A stretch of 64,000 nt of DNA from contig CM057461.1 in NCBI GenBank assembly GCA_030035585.1, forward strand, positions 169,023,624-169,087,623, given 5' to 3'. This document shows positions 33,312-44,239 of this stretch, piece after piece. The position numbers and the translations under genes are program-made. Positions within the stretch are counted from its first letter, which is position 1. Every line of letters starts with the position of its first letter. Origin of the DNA: Dugong dugon. Its lineage: Eukaryota; Chordata; Mammalia; Sirenia; Dugongidae. A model generated the notes under the pieces. The model was given only the letters and a program-made list of their open reading frames with translations, had not been told where the DNA came from and searched no databases.

Positions 33312-33964
33312 TTTTTTTAATTAATTGTACTTCAGGTGAAGGCTTACAGACAAATAGTTTCTCATGAAACAGTAGTACACATATTGTTTTAGGACATTGG
33401 TTAACAACCCCACAACATGTCAACCCTCTCCCTTCTCGACCTCTTTTTTTTTTTTTTTGGTGAAAATATACACAGCCGAAGATACACCATTTCAAAAATT
33501 TCTACATGCAGAGTTCAGTGACATCGACTACACTCTTCCAATTGTGCTGCTTTTCTCACTTTAGATGAAGGCTTACAGAAGAAAATATTTCTCATATAAC
33601 AGTTAGTACACATGTTGCCCTATGACAATGGTTAACAACCTCACAACACATCAACACTATCCTTACTCAGCCTTGGGTTCCCTATCACCAGCTTCCTTGT
33701 CCCCTTCTGCCTTCTGGCCCTTGTCCTTGGACTGCTGTACCTCATTAGTCCCATTTGGTTTTATGGGGCTGTCCACTCCCCGGCTGAACAGTGAACCTTG
33801 GAAATGACCTCACCATTGAGCTAAAAGGGTGTCTGGGGGCCATACTCTCGGGGTTTCTCCAGTCTCCTCTAGGCCTGTAAATCTGGTCTTTTTTTTTCTG
33901 AGTTAGAATTTTGTTCTACATCCTTCTCCAGCTCTGTCCAGCACCCTCTGTTGTGATCGTGGTC
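33312..33964 (-). mobile_element. 5'-truncated L1, composite 3' UTR (short-middle type)
   Basis: Perfect 16-bp target-site duplication GCAGTCTGAACTTTTT (33296-33311 and 33965-33980). Composite tail: tail A (33322-33443), internal T-run (33444-33460), a shortened foreign tail of about 100 bp (33461-33560), then tail A again from TTTAGATGAAGGCTTACAG (33561). Confidence 0.94.
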
Positions 33965-33980
33965 GCAGTCTGAACTTTTT

Positions 33981-35395
33981 CATGGACTAAGGGGGAAAAC
34001 CAACATGGAACCACTTCTGAGACCTCCTGACTATATTATTTTGCAAATTGTTTCTGGACACAAAGGATGCCTAGCATTAACTATACAGTAAACAATTTTA
34101 ATTTGTTGAACATAATCTTTTTTGTATTTGACATTAATTGCTCTGTCCTAGAAAAAAGGTCTGATGCTTGAGGGAAATGAAGGTGATCTTCTAAAGGTTA
34201 TTAAGTATGGTGGTTCACAAGAAAGGATGGATATAGGCATATATGTGCACTGTCCCTATGGTCTAAGTACTTTGAATAACTCAAAAGCCAAGTGCTTCTC
34301 CAGGTACTCAAGTTTGAGAAAGAAGCCAGAAAGTGTCTTGGCACCTATACAAGTAATAAAGTATACCTTCACTGAAACATAATGCAAGCAGTTTATTTCC
34401 TGACAAGGAACTTGGAAGGAACTCAATAACAAACCCCTTGATACAATAAATTTTCTTTTTCGAAGTTCTATTTTTAGAACAGCTTCCTGTATCTTTTCTG
34501 CTCGCCACAGATTTTCTCTAATAAGGCAAAGTCAGACAAACCATCCCAAGCCTAAAACCTGATTCCCTGAAACTGTGTTTAATAGTTGTGTGACTACTTA
34601 TGAAAAGCAAAAAATCCTGGCAATTCTAAGTTCATCTTTAAAAACACCTAAGAATAAATAGTCATATTAATAGTAAGCATGGGTATTTTGAGTTGAAGTC
34701 ACTTTGATTTTCCTCACATTCAAGATAGCAGTTTTGACGGTTTTCAAAAGAGAAATTCAGAGTGGCCATTCCATTATTTCTAATAATAATAATAATAAAT
34801 ATAATTCCACCATACTAACCTAGAAAATGAGACTGAAAGGTGGTGTTCAGAAGGTTCTTTAGAAATTACCTGTCTTCTTTCACATCAAAAATCACTTGTT
34901 AAGTAATGCCTGCCTTGAACTTTATGCCAGGTACAGTACAAAGCAAATAATCTTCTCTGACAGGTTTTTCTAGCTGATAATGTGCTTATGCAGCAATTCC
35001 ATGACCTGAATTATTTCCCTAAGATGGATTTTGTAAGTGTACGTTAAAAACATATGTAATATTGATCAATTGCTTATTCAGTGCCTTTTCACCGTGAGAA
35101 GAGGGTTGATGTGGTGGGCCCCACCTCTAACTTGCATTTACACCAGGATGCACACATACACTAAGATTAGTGTCTAGTTCTTTCATTTAAACTAGCTAAA
35201 TTTCTGTCCCAACAAGCTTTTTCCTTGACCACGAACTCAATGTGAGTCAACAAAGGAACGTGACCTTTGGAAAAAAAGCAACTCATCTTTGGACTGTATT
35301 AACAGAAGTGAGGAGTGTTTGTCCAACACTACTTAAGCTGGTCAGCTTGCACCTGGGGAATTGTGTTTCTTTCTGGGAATTATAATTTAAAAGGA
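33981..35395. other. Unique intronic stretch, 1.4 kb
   Basis: AT-rich, with an (AAT)n patch at 34780-34797. No exon or repeat recognised. Confidence 0.45.
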
Positions 35396-35620
35396 ACAAA
35401 GGTAAACAATGTCCAGAGGAAAGAGAACAGGATGGAGAGAAAGGTTAAAATTATATCATGTGAGAAGCATTGAATAAACTGGTAAGAGTTATTTATCCTG
35501 AAAAAAAAAAGAGCAAGGTAACATTTTTCAAATGCTTCAAGAGCTGGCATACCGCAGAGGGGATTGTTTTATCCAGCCAGATTTTAGTTCACTGTAAGGC
35601 AGAACTCACTAAAGATTTCA
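35396..35620 (+). repeat. Probable L3/CR1-like LINE remnant
   Basis: AAGGAACAAAGGTAAACAATG, GTTAAAATTATATCATGTGAG, CAAATGCTTCAAGAGCTGGC and ACCGCAGAGGGGATTGTTTTATCC follow the order of the CR1/L3 3' region. Highly diverged. Confidence 0.4.
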
Positions 35621-35637
35621 GTTATTAAAAAATGGCA

Positions 35638-35770
35638 TCTGTTCATTTAATAAACACTTACTGAGCACCTACAATGTGGTCTAGTTCCTGGGGAAACAAG
35701 TGAACAAGACAAAGCCCTTGCTCCCATGGAGCTTTCCTTCTAGAGTAAAGCTGTGTCAGCAGGTAATATA
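35638..35770 (+). repeat. Ancient mammal-wide repeat fragment (family of 16862)
   Basis: TTCATTTAATAAACACTTAC, TGAGCACCTACAATGTG, ACAAGACAAAGCCCTTGCTC and CATGGAGCTTTCCTTCTAG are the 5' landmarks of that repeat. Confidence 0.65.
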
Positions 35771-36336
35771 TTTCTTATACCTGGAGATATTGAATGAGAC
35801 AACCATGAACTGGGGGGTTTGTAGCAGGAAATCAGGTATTAAATGTGACTGGACTTGAAGGCATCTAAAGTTCTGCTAACCCTGAAACTCTATGGATCAG
35901 TTATTCTAATGTCTTACTTGATGCGGTTTGACGGTTCTCCTGGCCATTGTTCTGGATGTGTAGTTCTGATTCTGTGGCTTAGCCCAAATCTCCTTCCATC
36001 AGCAACACATATATACAGTGCTACCTCCGCAAAGGTTTTTAGAGGGATGAGGTGACATGAAGGGTGAAGAGAGAGGACGCCATAAAATTTCTTTTTCAGA
36101 AGTGCCTTAAAAGATACATTTTAGTCAGTCTGGAACAGTTTATGTGTGAGTTCTCTCAAGCATGAACATTTGGAAACATGGCCTCTAAAGGTGACAGGGT
36201 ATGAAAGTCAAGTGTATGCTAGTGTATGCTAGTGTATGCGATGAATGGTGAAGGCAAACAATTTTCTTATGTCTGATATTCACCACCAGAGATCTGTCAT
36301 TTCTATTACTGTCCTCTTTTTAAATTGCCATTATCA
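35771..36336. other. Unique intronic sequence
   Basis: No exon recognised. It contains a short perfect tandem at 36211-36240. Confidence 0.4.
36211..36240. repeat. Three copies of a 10-mer
   Basis: AGTGTATGCT repeated three times, with only the last base differing in the third copy. Confidence 0.97.
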
Positions 36337-36341
36337 GTTGG

Positions 36342-36848
36342 CATCTTAGTCCTCTAGTGCTGCTCTAACAGAAATACCACAAGTGGATGGCTTTAACAAA
36401 GAGAAGTTTATTCTCTCACGGTCCAGTAGGCTACAAGTCCAAATTCAGGGCATCAGCTCCAGGGGAATGCTTTCTCCACTGGCTGTGGAGGAAGGTCCAT
36501 GTCATCAATCTTCCCTTGGTCTGGGAGTTTCTCTGCACAGGAACCACAGGTCCAAAGGATATGCTCTGCTCCTGGCACTGCTTTCTTGGTGGTATGAGGT
36601 TCCCGTGTGTCTCTGCTCGCTTCTCTCTTTTATATCTCAAAACAGACTGGCTTAAGACACTATCCAATCTTGTATACCTCATCAGTATAACTGCCACTAA
36701 TTCATCTTATTACATCATAGTGGCTGAATTTACAACACATAAGGAAATCACATGAGATTTCAAAATGGTACACAATTATACAATACCGGGAATTATGATC
36801 CAGCCAAGTTGACAGATATTTTTTGGGGACACAATTCAATCCATGACA
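36342..36848 (-). mobile_element. Solo LTR, lineage-specific family, subfamily B
   Basis: 507 bp with a perfect 5-bp duplication GTTGG (36337-36341 and 36849-36853). The terminal TG of the complement has mutated to CA at 36342. Sense-strand TATAAAAG is retained (complement of 36628-36635). Confidence 0.88.
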
Positions 36849-36939
36849 GTTGGGGAATGGGAGTTCTACCTTTACAAAACAATTTCTCACTATTTCTTCT
36901 CTTTGAAAGGGAGTGGAGTCAGGTAGCCAGATCATAGAA

Positions 36940-37050
36940 CCATAGTCTGTTAAAGTTGGACGGAATTCTTAGAGATTTTTAATCTATTCCCCTCATTTCA
37001 TAGATGACAAAACTGAAATTTCACGGAACACTCAGAAAGACTTGAATAGT
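36940..37050 (+). repeat. MIR-like fragment
   Basis: CTGTTAAAGTTGGACGGAAT, CCCCTCATTTCATAGATGAC and AAAACTGAAATTTCACGG are in the order of a common old SINE/LINE tail. Family uncertain. Confidence 0.4.
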
Positions 37051-37054
37051 AAAG

Positions 37055-37345
37055 ACAGAAGCACGAATAACTACTAGAATTTTGGGAGGAGAATCTACTC
37101 TGGGCCTGGAAAGTTTTATAAAGAATCAAGTAGAACTTCTAGAAATTACAAAGATAATATTGAAATTTAATTAATAGATATGTAAAATAGTAACTTAGAC
37201 TTAACTGAAAGCAGAACGTAAACTAGAGAATATATCTGAAGAAATTATCCAAAACGTAGCACAGAGAAACAAACAGATAGAAAATACAAAAAAAAAAAGC
37301 TAGGAAGTGAGGAATAGAAAGCAAGAAGGTCTAACATCTATTAAA
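37055..37345 (+). mobile_element. HAL1-like LINE fragment
   Basis: Shares a stretch with 39065-39300 in the same order: TTTTATAAAGAATCAAGTAG, TACAAAGATAATATTGAAAT, TCTGAAGAAATTATCCAAA and GAGAAACAAACAGATAGAAAAT. It is a second partial copy of the element below. Confidence 0.6.
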
Positions 37346-38539
37346 TAAAAGCTTTATAAAGGGATAAAACCTCACATTAACCAGGTGTTTAAAAGTAGAT
37401 TCACAATGAGGATCTAGTTGAGATTTGGGTGTTTTCGTTCTATAATAATAGAGGATTATAAAATAATGCCCATAATATTTCTGATCAGGCCAGAGGGTGA
37501 CTGATTTAGGTATCATTCAGTTGGGTGGTTCTCAGAGGTGCCAAATATCCTCTAGAGAGGAGAGGGACAGACACCTATTGTTCTGCCTTAATAGCATCCA
37601 CAGGCTTGGCTGCATCCTCAGTTTAGCAAGAAGGATAATCTTTGAAAACAAGGTCCTCGTGGTCTTCATCTAAATATGGAGAAACTCCTTAATAGAATAA
37701 AACTGAAAGGTAAAAACTCATTTTAGGAGTGATCAGGACCATGACTGTGAGAGCTTTTGTAAAATTACGGAATCGTAAATTTCTCATGTTGATCGTACTT
37801 CTGTTATCTTCTATTTCCTGTAGTGATTAATAGTAGAAGCCTTAAAATGAAAATAAATCCTGTAGAGCAAATAATATGAAAGTTAGAGAGACTTGTGACA
37901 AGGAAGTGTGTAGAGTCAGTTACTGAGGGAGAAGGAAGTATCTCAGTTCCTGGGGCCCCTTAAGCAAGAAAAGAGAAAACAGGAGCTAGATCACACCTAG
38001 CTCTGTGGCTGAATGGTAGGCGGGGGTGGGGGTGGAGGGTGGGGAAGAAGTAGGATTCCTCAACAACACAGTCACTGAAGTCTACATAACCCTTTGCTCC
38101 TTAGTATGTTCAGATATGAAATGATAGTGTAGTATAGACCCTTTGCAAAGATGACAGTGGGAAAATAATGGCTCAAAGCTAGGGAGAATTCTGTTCCTGG
38201 CAATATAGTATTCTAGATATTCTTTAAAAACTTTTCACTATAAAACTTCTAAAAACATAGGAATAAACATAAGAGTCATCTTTTAAATGTAAGGCTGAAA
38301 TGGCAAGAAAGTAAGAAAAAATCTTTAGTGGCCTGAACTGAAATGGAAATAGGAAGCCAGAGACACCAAAACTGTTGGCTGCCCTATGGCTATCAGCCAT
38401 TCCCATGTGACCTTGTTCTTTGGTTCCTATCACCATACAGAAGTTAGAAGGTTATATATAGGACCTGGGCTAAATAGGCTGTATGATCAGGGACCTCTGA
38501 ATAAAGCTGAAATCCTTGAGTTTTAGTAAAAAGTAAACT
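37346..38539. other. Unique intronic stretch
   Basis: No exon recognised. It holds a short G-rich run, GGCGGGGGTGGGGGTGGAGG, near 38021. Confidence 0.4.
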
Positions 38540-40535
38540 AAAGAAGAAATATGCCCTGCAAAGGGACACAACAAGTAAATGTGCCTGCCTTGACCTTAGT
38601 GCTGGGTAGAGGTTAAAAAAAAATAAGTCTTCCCTGGAAATCTGTAACCATGAACCTGGTCTAATTCTAACTTATGGCTATAAAAAAGTCCTAAGCCTAG
38701 AACTTACTTTGAAGTGGTCCTGAAATGTTAGTGCCCGGTGCTCCTGCCAAAAAGCAAAAACACATGCTCTCTGGAAGAACACATTTTCAACCCACGTCTC
38801 AAATCCTTGGATGAGGTTCAAATGAACATAAGCTTATGATTAAAAATAAATGCAAAATTACCTAAGAGAATATGACATCATTAGTGAGAGTGAACAGAAA
38901 TAATTAACCATGAATCAGACTCACCAAGTTTTCAGGTATTGGAATTATGAAACATAAAATATTAAATAACATAGTTATTACACAGTTATAAAATATTAAA
39001 TAACATACATAAATGAGAATTAAAACTGCTAGTACATAAAAAGAGACTGTCGAAAATGACAGATTTTTATAAAGATTTTATAAAGAATCAAGTAGCATTT
39101 CTAAAATTTACAAAGATAATATTTGGAATTTAATTCAATACACAGGTAAAACAGCACCTTAGATCTGGATGAAGACAGACTTGTAAACTAGAAGGTAAAT
39201 CTGAAGAAACTGTCCAAACTGCTGTACAAAGAGACAAAGTGATGGAAAATATAAAAGAGAGTCAAGGAATGAGGAGGAGAGAGTATGAAGCCTTAACATA
39301 TAGCAAATACAATTTAAAAAAGAATTAACAGACATGATGAAGAGAAGGTAATACTAAATTTTATAGTTTGAAAAAGCATCCAACTTAACAGAATATTAAA
39401 ATTTTCAGTTTCAGGAAGCAGAAGCAGAATGAATGCTAAGAAGAATAAAAAGAAATCCTTAGCAAGACATATGGTAAGAAAATGCAGATTATCAAGAAAA
39501 TGGGAGAATCTTAAAAGCAGTCAGAGAAAAGAGATCAGCTACAAACAAGAGAATATTAAACTGACAGTTGACTTCTCGACAACAATAATGGAACCCAGAA
39601 GACAGTGGAATAATGTATTCAATGCACTGAAGAAAATAATAATCAATCTAGAATTGCATCTATAGAAAATTACCTTTCAAGAATAAGGACAAAGAAGAGA
39701 TTTTCAAACAAACAAAGACTGAGACAGTTTACCACTGACGGAACTTTAGTAAAGGAACTTCTAAAGGATGGACTTTAGAAAAATGAGCCCAGAAGGAAGG
39801 TCTGAGATGCAAGAATGAATGATGAGAAAAAAGGTAAACAAACATATGGGTAAATCACAGCAGATATTGATTTTATAGAATAATAGTATGTAATTTATGA
39901 AGTTAAAATGTAAACAGAGAGAGAGAGAGAGATGAAGGGAAAAGAGAAACAGCTAAAATATAGGACAAAAAAAGCACGTAAAAGGAAGGCGAGCGATCAG
40001 TATTACAGTATTACAAAAGCCTTTTACTATTTCAGAGGGGAGTTAACATGTTAATTAAGTTTAGATTTTTCTAAGTTAAGTATGGATGTTATAATTTCTA
40101 GAATAGTTATAAAAGTAATAAAAATAGAATGTACAAGTTCCAAACCGGTAGAGACCAAGAAAGAAGGACAAAGAAATGTACAAAAGGAAAATTATTAGAA
40201 TAAACAAGCTAAGATTGTAAAACAAATCCATACATATCTATAACCAAAAAATTGTAAATGGATGAAATACATCAAGTGAAAGGCAGTATTGAGACTGGAT
40301 AATAAAAAAATCCAGCCATAAGCTGTTGCTTACCAGAAAACACAAAAAGGACACAAACAAATTAAAATTTAAAGAATGAAAAAAGATATACCATGTAAAG
40401 GCTAACAAGAACAGCAAAATTTCTGGTATAGCTATGATAATATCAGAGAAAATAGACCTCCTAGTAAAAAGCATTAATAGAGATAAAAGTGAGAGGAGAG
40501 ACTGTTTTTTAACGAGACTCTTAGAAAAAAGTCTC
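38540..40535 (+). mobile_element. HAL1 / old L1M-type LINE
   Basis: Long A-rich plus-strand element with the HAL1 order: GAGAATCTTAAAAGCAGTCAGAG (39504), CTGACAGTTGACTTCTCGAC (39560), ATAATGGAACCCAGAAGACAG (39584), AAGGTCTGAGATGCAAGAATG (39798) and GAAAATAGACCTCCTAGTAAA (40447). No open ORF1 remains. A (GA)n patch is at 39917-39932. Confidence 0.7.
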
Positions 40536-40649
40536 TGATTAGGAGTCAGTGAAGGCACACGACTGGCAATGGGCAGTTACTAATAACCTTGAGTAATCCA
40601 AGGCTAGTGGTATTCCTCCTGCATCTCTTTAGACCTCATTATTAAAAGA

Positions 40650-40965
40650 GTTCCTGAACCTATGAAACAAATAATAACACCTGTGAGGAGCATGCTTCTT
40701 TGTTCGATCAAGTATACGAGACCAAATGGGCAACACCTGCCCAAAAGCAAAGATGAGAAGGCAGGGAGGGACAGGAAAACTGGATGAATGGACACTGAGA
40801 ACCCAGGGTGGAAAGGGAAAGGGGGAGAGTGCTGACACATTGTGGGGATTGCAACTAACGTCACAAAACAATGTGTGTTTAAATTTTTTGACTGAAAAAC
40901 TAGTTTCTGCTGTAAACTTTCATCTAAGAGACAGTATAATTTAAAAAAAAAAAAAAAAAAAAAAA
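40650..40965 (+). mobile_element. Short 3'-end L1 with a 23-A tail
   Basis: L1 3' UTR (AAAACTGGATGAATGGACAC to AACTTTCATCTAAGAGACAG) followed by an uninterrupted run of 23 A at 40943-40965. It has a simple, non-composite tail. The possible duplication AAAAGAG (left edge near 40644, and 40962-40968) is short. Confidence 0.75.
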
Positions 40966-41384
40966 GAGCACCCAAAAGAACTGTTTCCTCAGTTGGTGCA
41001 GTTTAACTAACAAGCAGAATCAGCACCTTGTATCTGGTGGTGTCTGGGAAGATAGAATGAGGCTGGTAAACAGACTGTCAAAACAAGATCATCCAAACCC
41101 CAGCCAAAACCTGGAAACAGTGGTATCCTAATTGTTGGGTAGAGGAATGCCTGCTAGAACTGTGTCTATGTGTAATACACTTCACCTGACTCTGTGGATC
41201 GGTTTGACACAGGTGTGGAGCACAAAGCAAAACTGAACAAGAAGCTCCCACGCTGGATTTATCTGCTTTCCATGGTGGAATCCTGACTACCATATTTTTG
41301 CACAAATAACACGTACCTTCTATGTTTGTTTGCCAACCGTGCCCTCCCCCCCAGCAAGGTATTTTCCTAAGCAATGCTATGCCA
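40966..41384. other. Unique intronic sequence
   Basis: No exon recognised. Confidence 0.4.
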
Positions 41385-43925
41385 GTTTTTTTTTTTTTTA
41401 TTGTACTTCACATGAATTTTTACAGAACAAATAGTTTCTATTAAACAGTAGTACACATATTGTTTTATGACACTGGTTAACAACCCCACGACATGTCAAC
41501 CCTCTCCCTTCTCGAACTTTTCTTTTTTTTTGGTGAAAATATACATAGTCAAAGACACACCATTTCAAAAATTTCTACATGCACAGTTCAGTGACATTGA
41601 CTACGTTCTTCCAGTTGTGCTGCTGTTCTCATTTTAGATGAAGGTTTACAGAACAAAATAGTTTCTCTTTAAACAGTCTACATGTTGCCCTATGACGATG
41701 GTTAACAACCCCACTACACGTCAACACTGTCCTTACTCAACCTTGGGTTCCCTATCACCAGTTTTCCTGTCCCCTTCTGCCTTCTGGCCCTTGTCCCTGG
41801 ACTGCTGTGCCTCATTAGTCCCGTTTTGTTTTATGGGGCTGTCTAATCCCCGGCTGAATGGTGAACCTCGGAAGCGACTTCACCAGCTAAAAGGGTGTCT
41901 GGGGGCCATACTCTCGGGGTTTCTCCAGTCTCTTTTAGGCCAGTAAATCTGGTCTCTTGTGTGTGTGTTAGAATTTTGTCCTACCTCTTTCTCCAGCTCC
42001 TTCCAGAACCCTCTGTGGTGATCCCTGTCAGAGCAGTCAGTGGTGGTATCCAGGCACCATCTAGCTGTACTGGACTCAGTCTGGTGGAGGCCTTGGTAGC
42101 TGTGGTCCGTTAGTCCTTTGGACTAATCTTTTCCTTGTATCCTGTTCTCTTCATTCTCCCTTGCTCCTGAAGGGGTGAGACCAGTGGAGTATCTTAGGTG
42201 GCTGCTCACAGGCTTTTAAGACCCTAGACGCTACTCACCAAGGTAGAATGTGGAACATTGTCTTTATAAACTGTGTTATACCAACTGAGCTAGATGTTCC
42301 CCGAGACCGTGGTCCCCACAGCCCTCCGCAGCAGTTCAGTCCTTCAGGGAGTTTGGATGTGTCTGTGGAGCTTCCATGACCTTTCCTTGTACAAGTTGTG
42401 CTGATTTCCCCAGTATTGTGTACTGTCTCACCCTCCACCCAAGATACCACTATCTATTGCCTATTTAGTATTTCCCCCACACCCCTCCCATCCCTGGTAA
42501 CCAACAAAGATCTTTTCTTTTTGTGTGTAAACTTTTTCTTGGGTTTTTACAATAGAGGTTTCATACAGTATTTGTCCTTTTGTGATTGACTTATTTCACT
42601 CAGCACAATGTCCTCCAGTTTTATCCATGTTATGAGATGCTTCACAGATTCATTGTTGTTCTTCATCCTTGCATAGTACTCCATTGTGTGTATGTACCAC
42701 AGTTTCTTTATCCATTCATCTATTCACGGACATCTAGGTTGTTTCCACCTTTTTGCTATTGTGAACAATGCTGCCATGAACATAGGTGTGCGTATGTCTA
42801 TTCGAGTGACGACTCTTATTTCTCTAGGATATATTCCTAGGAGTGAGATTGCTGGATTGTATGGTATTTCTATTTCTAGCTTTCTAAGGAAGCACCATAT
42901 CATTTTCCAAAATGTTTGTATCATTTTGCATTCCCACCAGCAGTGCATAAGAGTTCCGATCTCCCCGAAGCCCATCCAACATTTGTTATTTCCAGTGTAT
43001 TTGATTCGTGCCAGTAATGCCGGGGTGAGATGGTATCTTATTATGGTTTTGATTTGCATTTCTCTAATGGCTAGTGATCGTGAGCATTTCCTCCTGTGTC
43101 TGTTGGCAGCTTGAATGCCTTCTTTGGTTGAAGTGTCTGTTCATTTCCTTTGCCCATTTTTTGATAGGATTATTTGTCTTTTTGTTGTACAGGTGTTGGA
43201 TTTTCTTGTAGATTATGGAGATTAGACCTTTGTCTGACTTGTATTGTCTAAAATTTTTTTTCCCAATCTGTAGGTTCTCTTTTTACTCTTTTGGTGAAGA
43301 CTTTTGAAGAGCATAGGTGTTTGATTTTTAGAAGATCCCAGTTATCTAGCTTATCTTCTGGGGTTTGTGTGTTGATGGTTATGGTTTGTAACCTGTTAAT
43401 GCCATGTATTAGGGCCTGTAGAGTTGGTCCTATTTTTTCTTCTATGAACTTTATAGTTTTAGGCTTTATATTTAGGTCTTTGATCCATTTTGAATTAGTT
43501 TTTGTATGTGGTGTGTGGTATGGGTTCTGTTTCATTTTTTTGCAGATAGATATCCAGTTTTGCCAGCACCGTTTGTTAAAAAGACTATCTTTTCCCCGTT
43601 TGATGGATTTTGGGCCCTTGTCGAAAATCAGGTGACCGTAGGTGGATAGATTTACATCTGGGTTCTCAATTCTGTTCCATTGGTCAACGTAACTGTCGTT
43701 GCACCAGTACCAGGCCGTTTTGACTACCGTAGCTGTATAGTAGGTTCTGAGGTCAGGTAGTGTGAGTCCTACAACTTTATTCTTCTTCTTCATTAGTGCT
43801 TTACTTATTCGGGGCTTCTTCCCTTTCCATATAAAGTTAATGATTAGTTTTTCCATCTCTTTGAAGAATGTGTACTTTGCAGCTGTTGGATGGAGTGTTC
43901 TATGTATGTCTATGAGGCCAAGCTG
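41385..43925 (-). mobile_element. 5'-truncated L1, composite 3' UTR (short-middle type)
   Basis: 2.5 kb of L1: composite tail (tail A 41398-41518, T-run, ~100-bp foreign tail 41531-41632, tail A from 41633), 3' UTR to about 42560, then ORF2 C-terminal half to about 43925. There the sequence jumps into the 3' part of a solo LTR. No convincing target-site duplication was found, so a deletion at the 5' junction is likely. Confidence 0.9.
42600..43925 (-). pseudogene. L1 ORF2 C-terminal half
   Basis: Two long frames survive. The first, 43976-43248, is L1 from about residue 15 with KYTFFKEMEKLIINFIWKGKKPRI, LTLPDLRTYYTATVVKTAWYW and the IDKPHLIF-equivalent block; its first ~17 residues come from the adjoining LTR. 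The second, 43059-42724, is the cysteine-rich C-terminus with [21 protein letters not shown] and [15 protein letters not shown] frameshift between them and stops disable it. Confidence 0.88.
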
Positions 43926-44239
43926 TTGAGCTAATCTCTTTTGAGATATAGGAGAGAGAGGTGAGTGGAGAGACATGGGGACCTCATACCATCAAGAAAC
44001 AGGAGGCAGGAGAACAGCACTTCCTTTGGACCCAGGGTCTGTGCTCAGAGAAGCTCTTGGACAAGGGAAGACTGCTGACAAAGGCCTTCCCCTGAGCTGA
44101 TAGAGAGAAAGCCTTTCCCAGGAGCTGGCACCCTGAATTTGGACTTCTAGCCTCCTAGACTGTGAGAGGATAAATTTCTCTTTGTTAGAGCCATCTACTT
44201 GTGGTATTTCTGTTATAGCAGCACTAGATAACTAAGACA
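43926..44239 (+). mobile_element. 3' part of a solo LTR, subfamily B
   Basis: Starts mid-element at AGCTAATCTCTTTTGAGATA and ends normally at ..GCACTAGATAACTAAGACA (44239). The 5' ~200 bp is missing at the junction with the L1, and the 3' end abuts an RTE element directly. Confidence 0.88.

Noticed and set aside
43248-43976. 242-codon frame as a host gene
   Set aside because: It is L1 ORF2 sequence (KYTFFKEMEKLIINFIWKG, LTLPDLRTYY) with its first residues read through an adjoining LTR.
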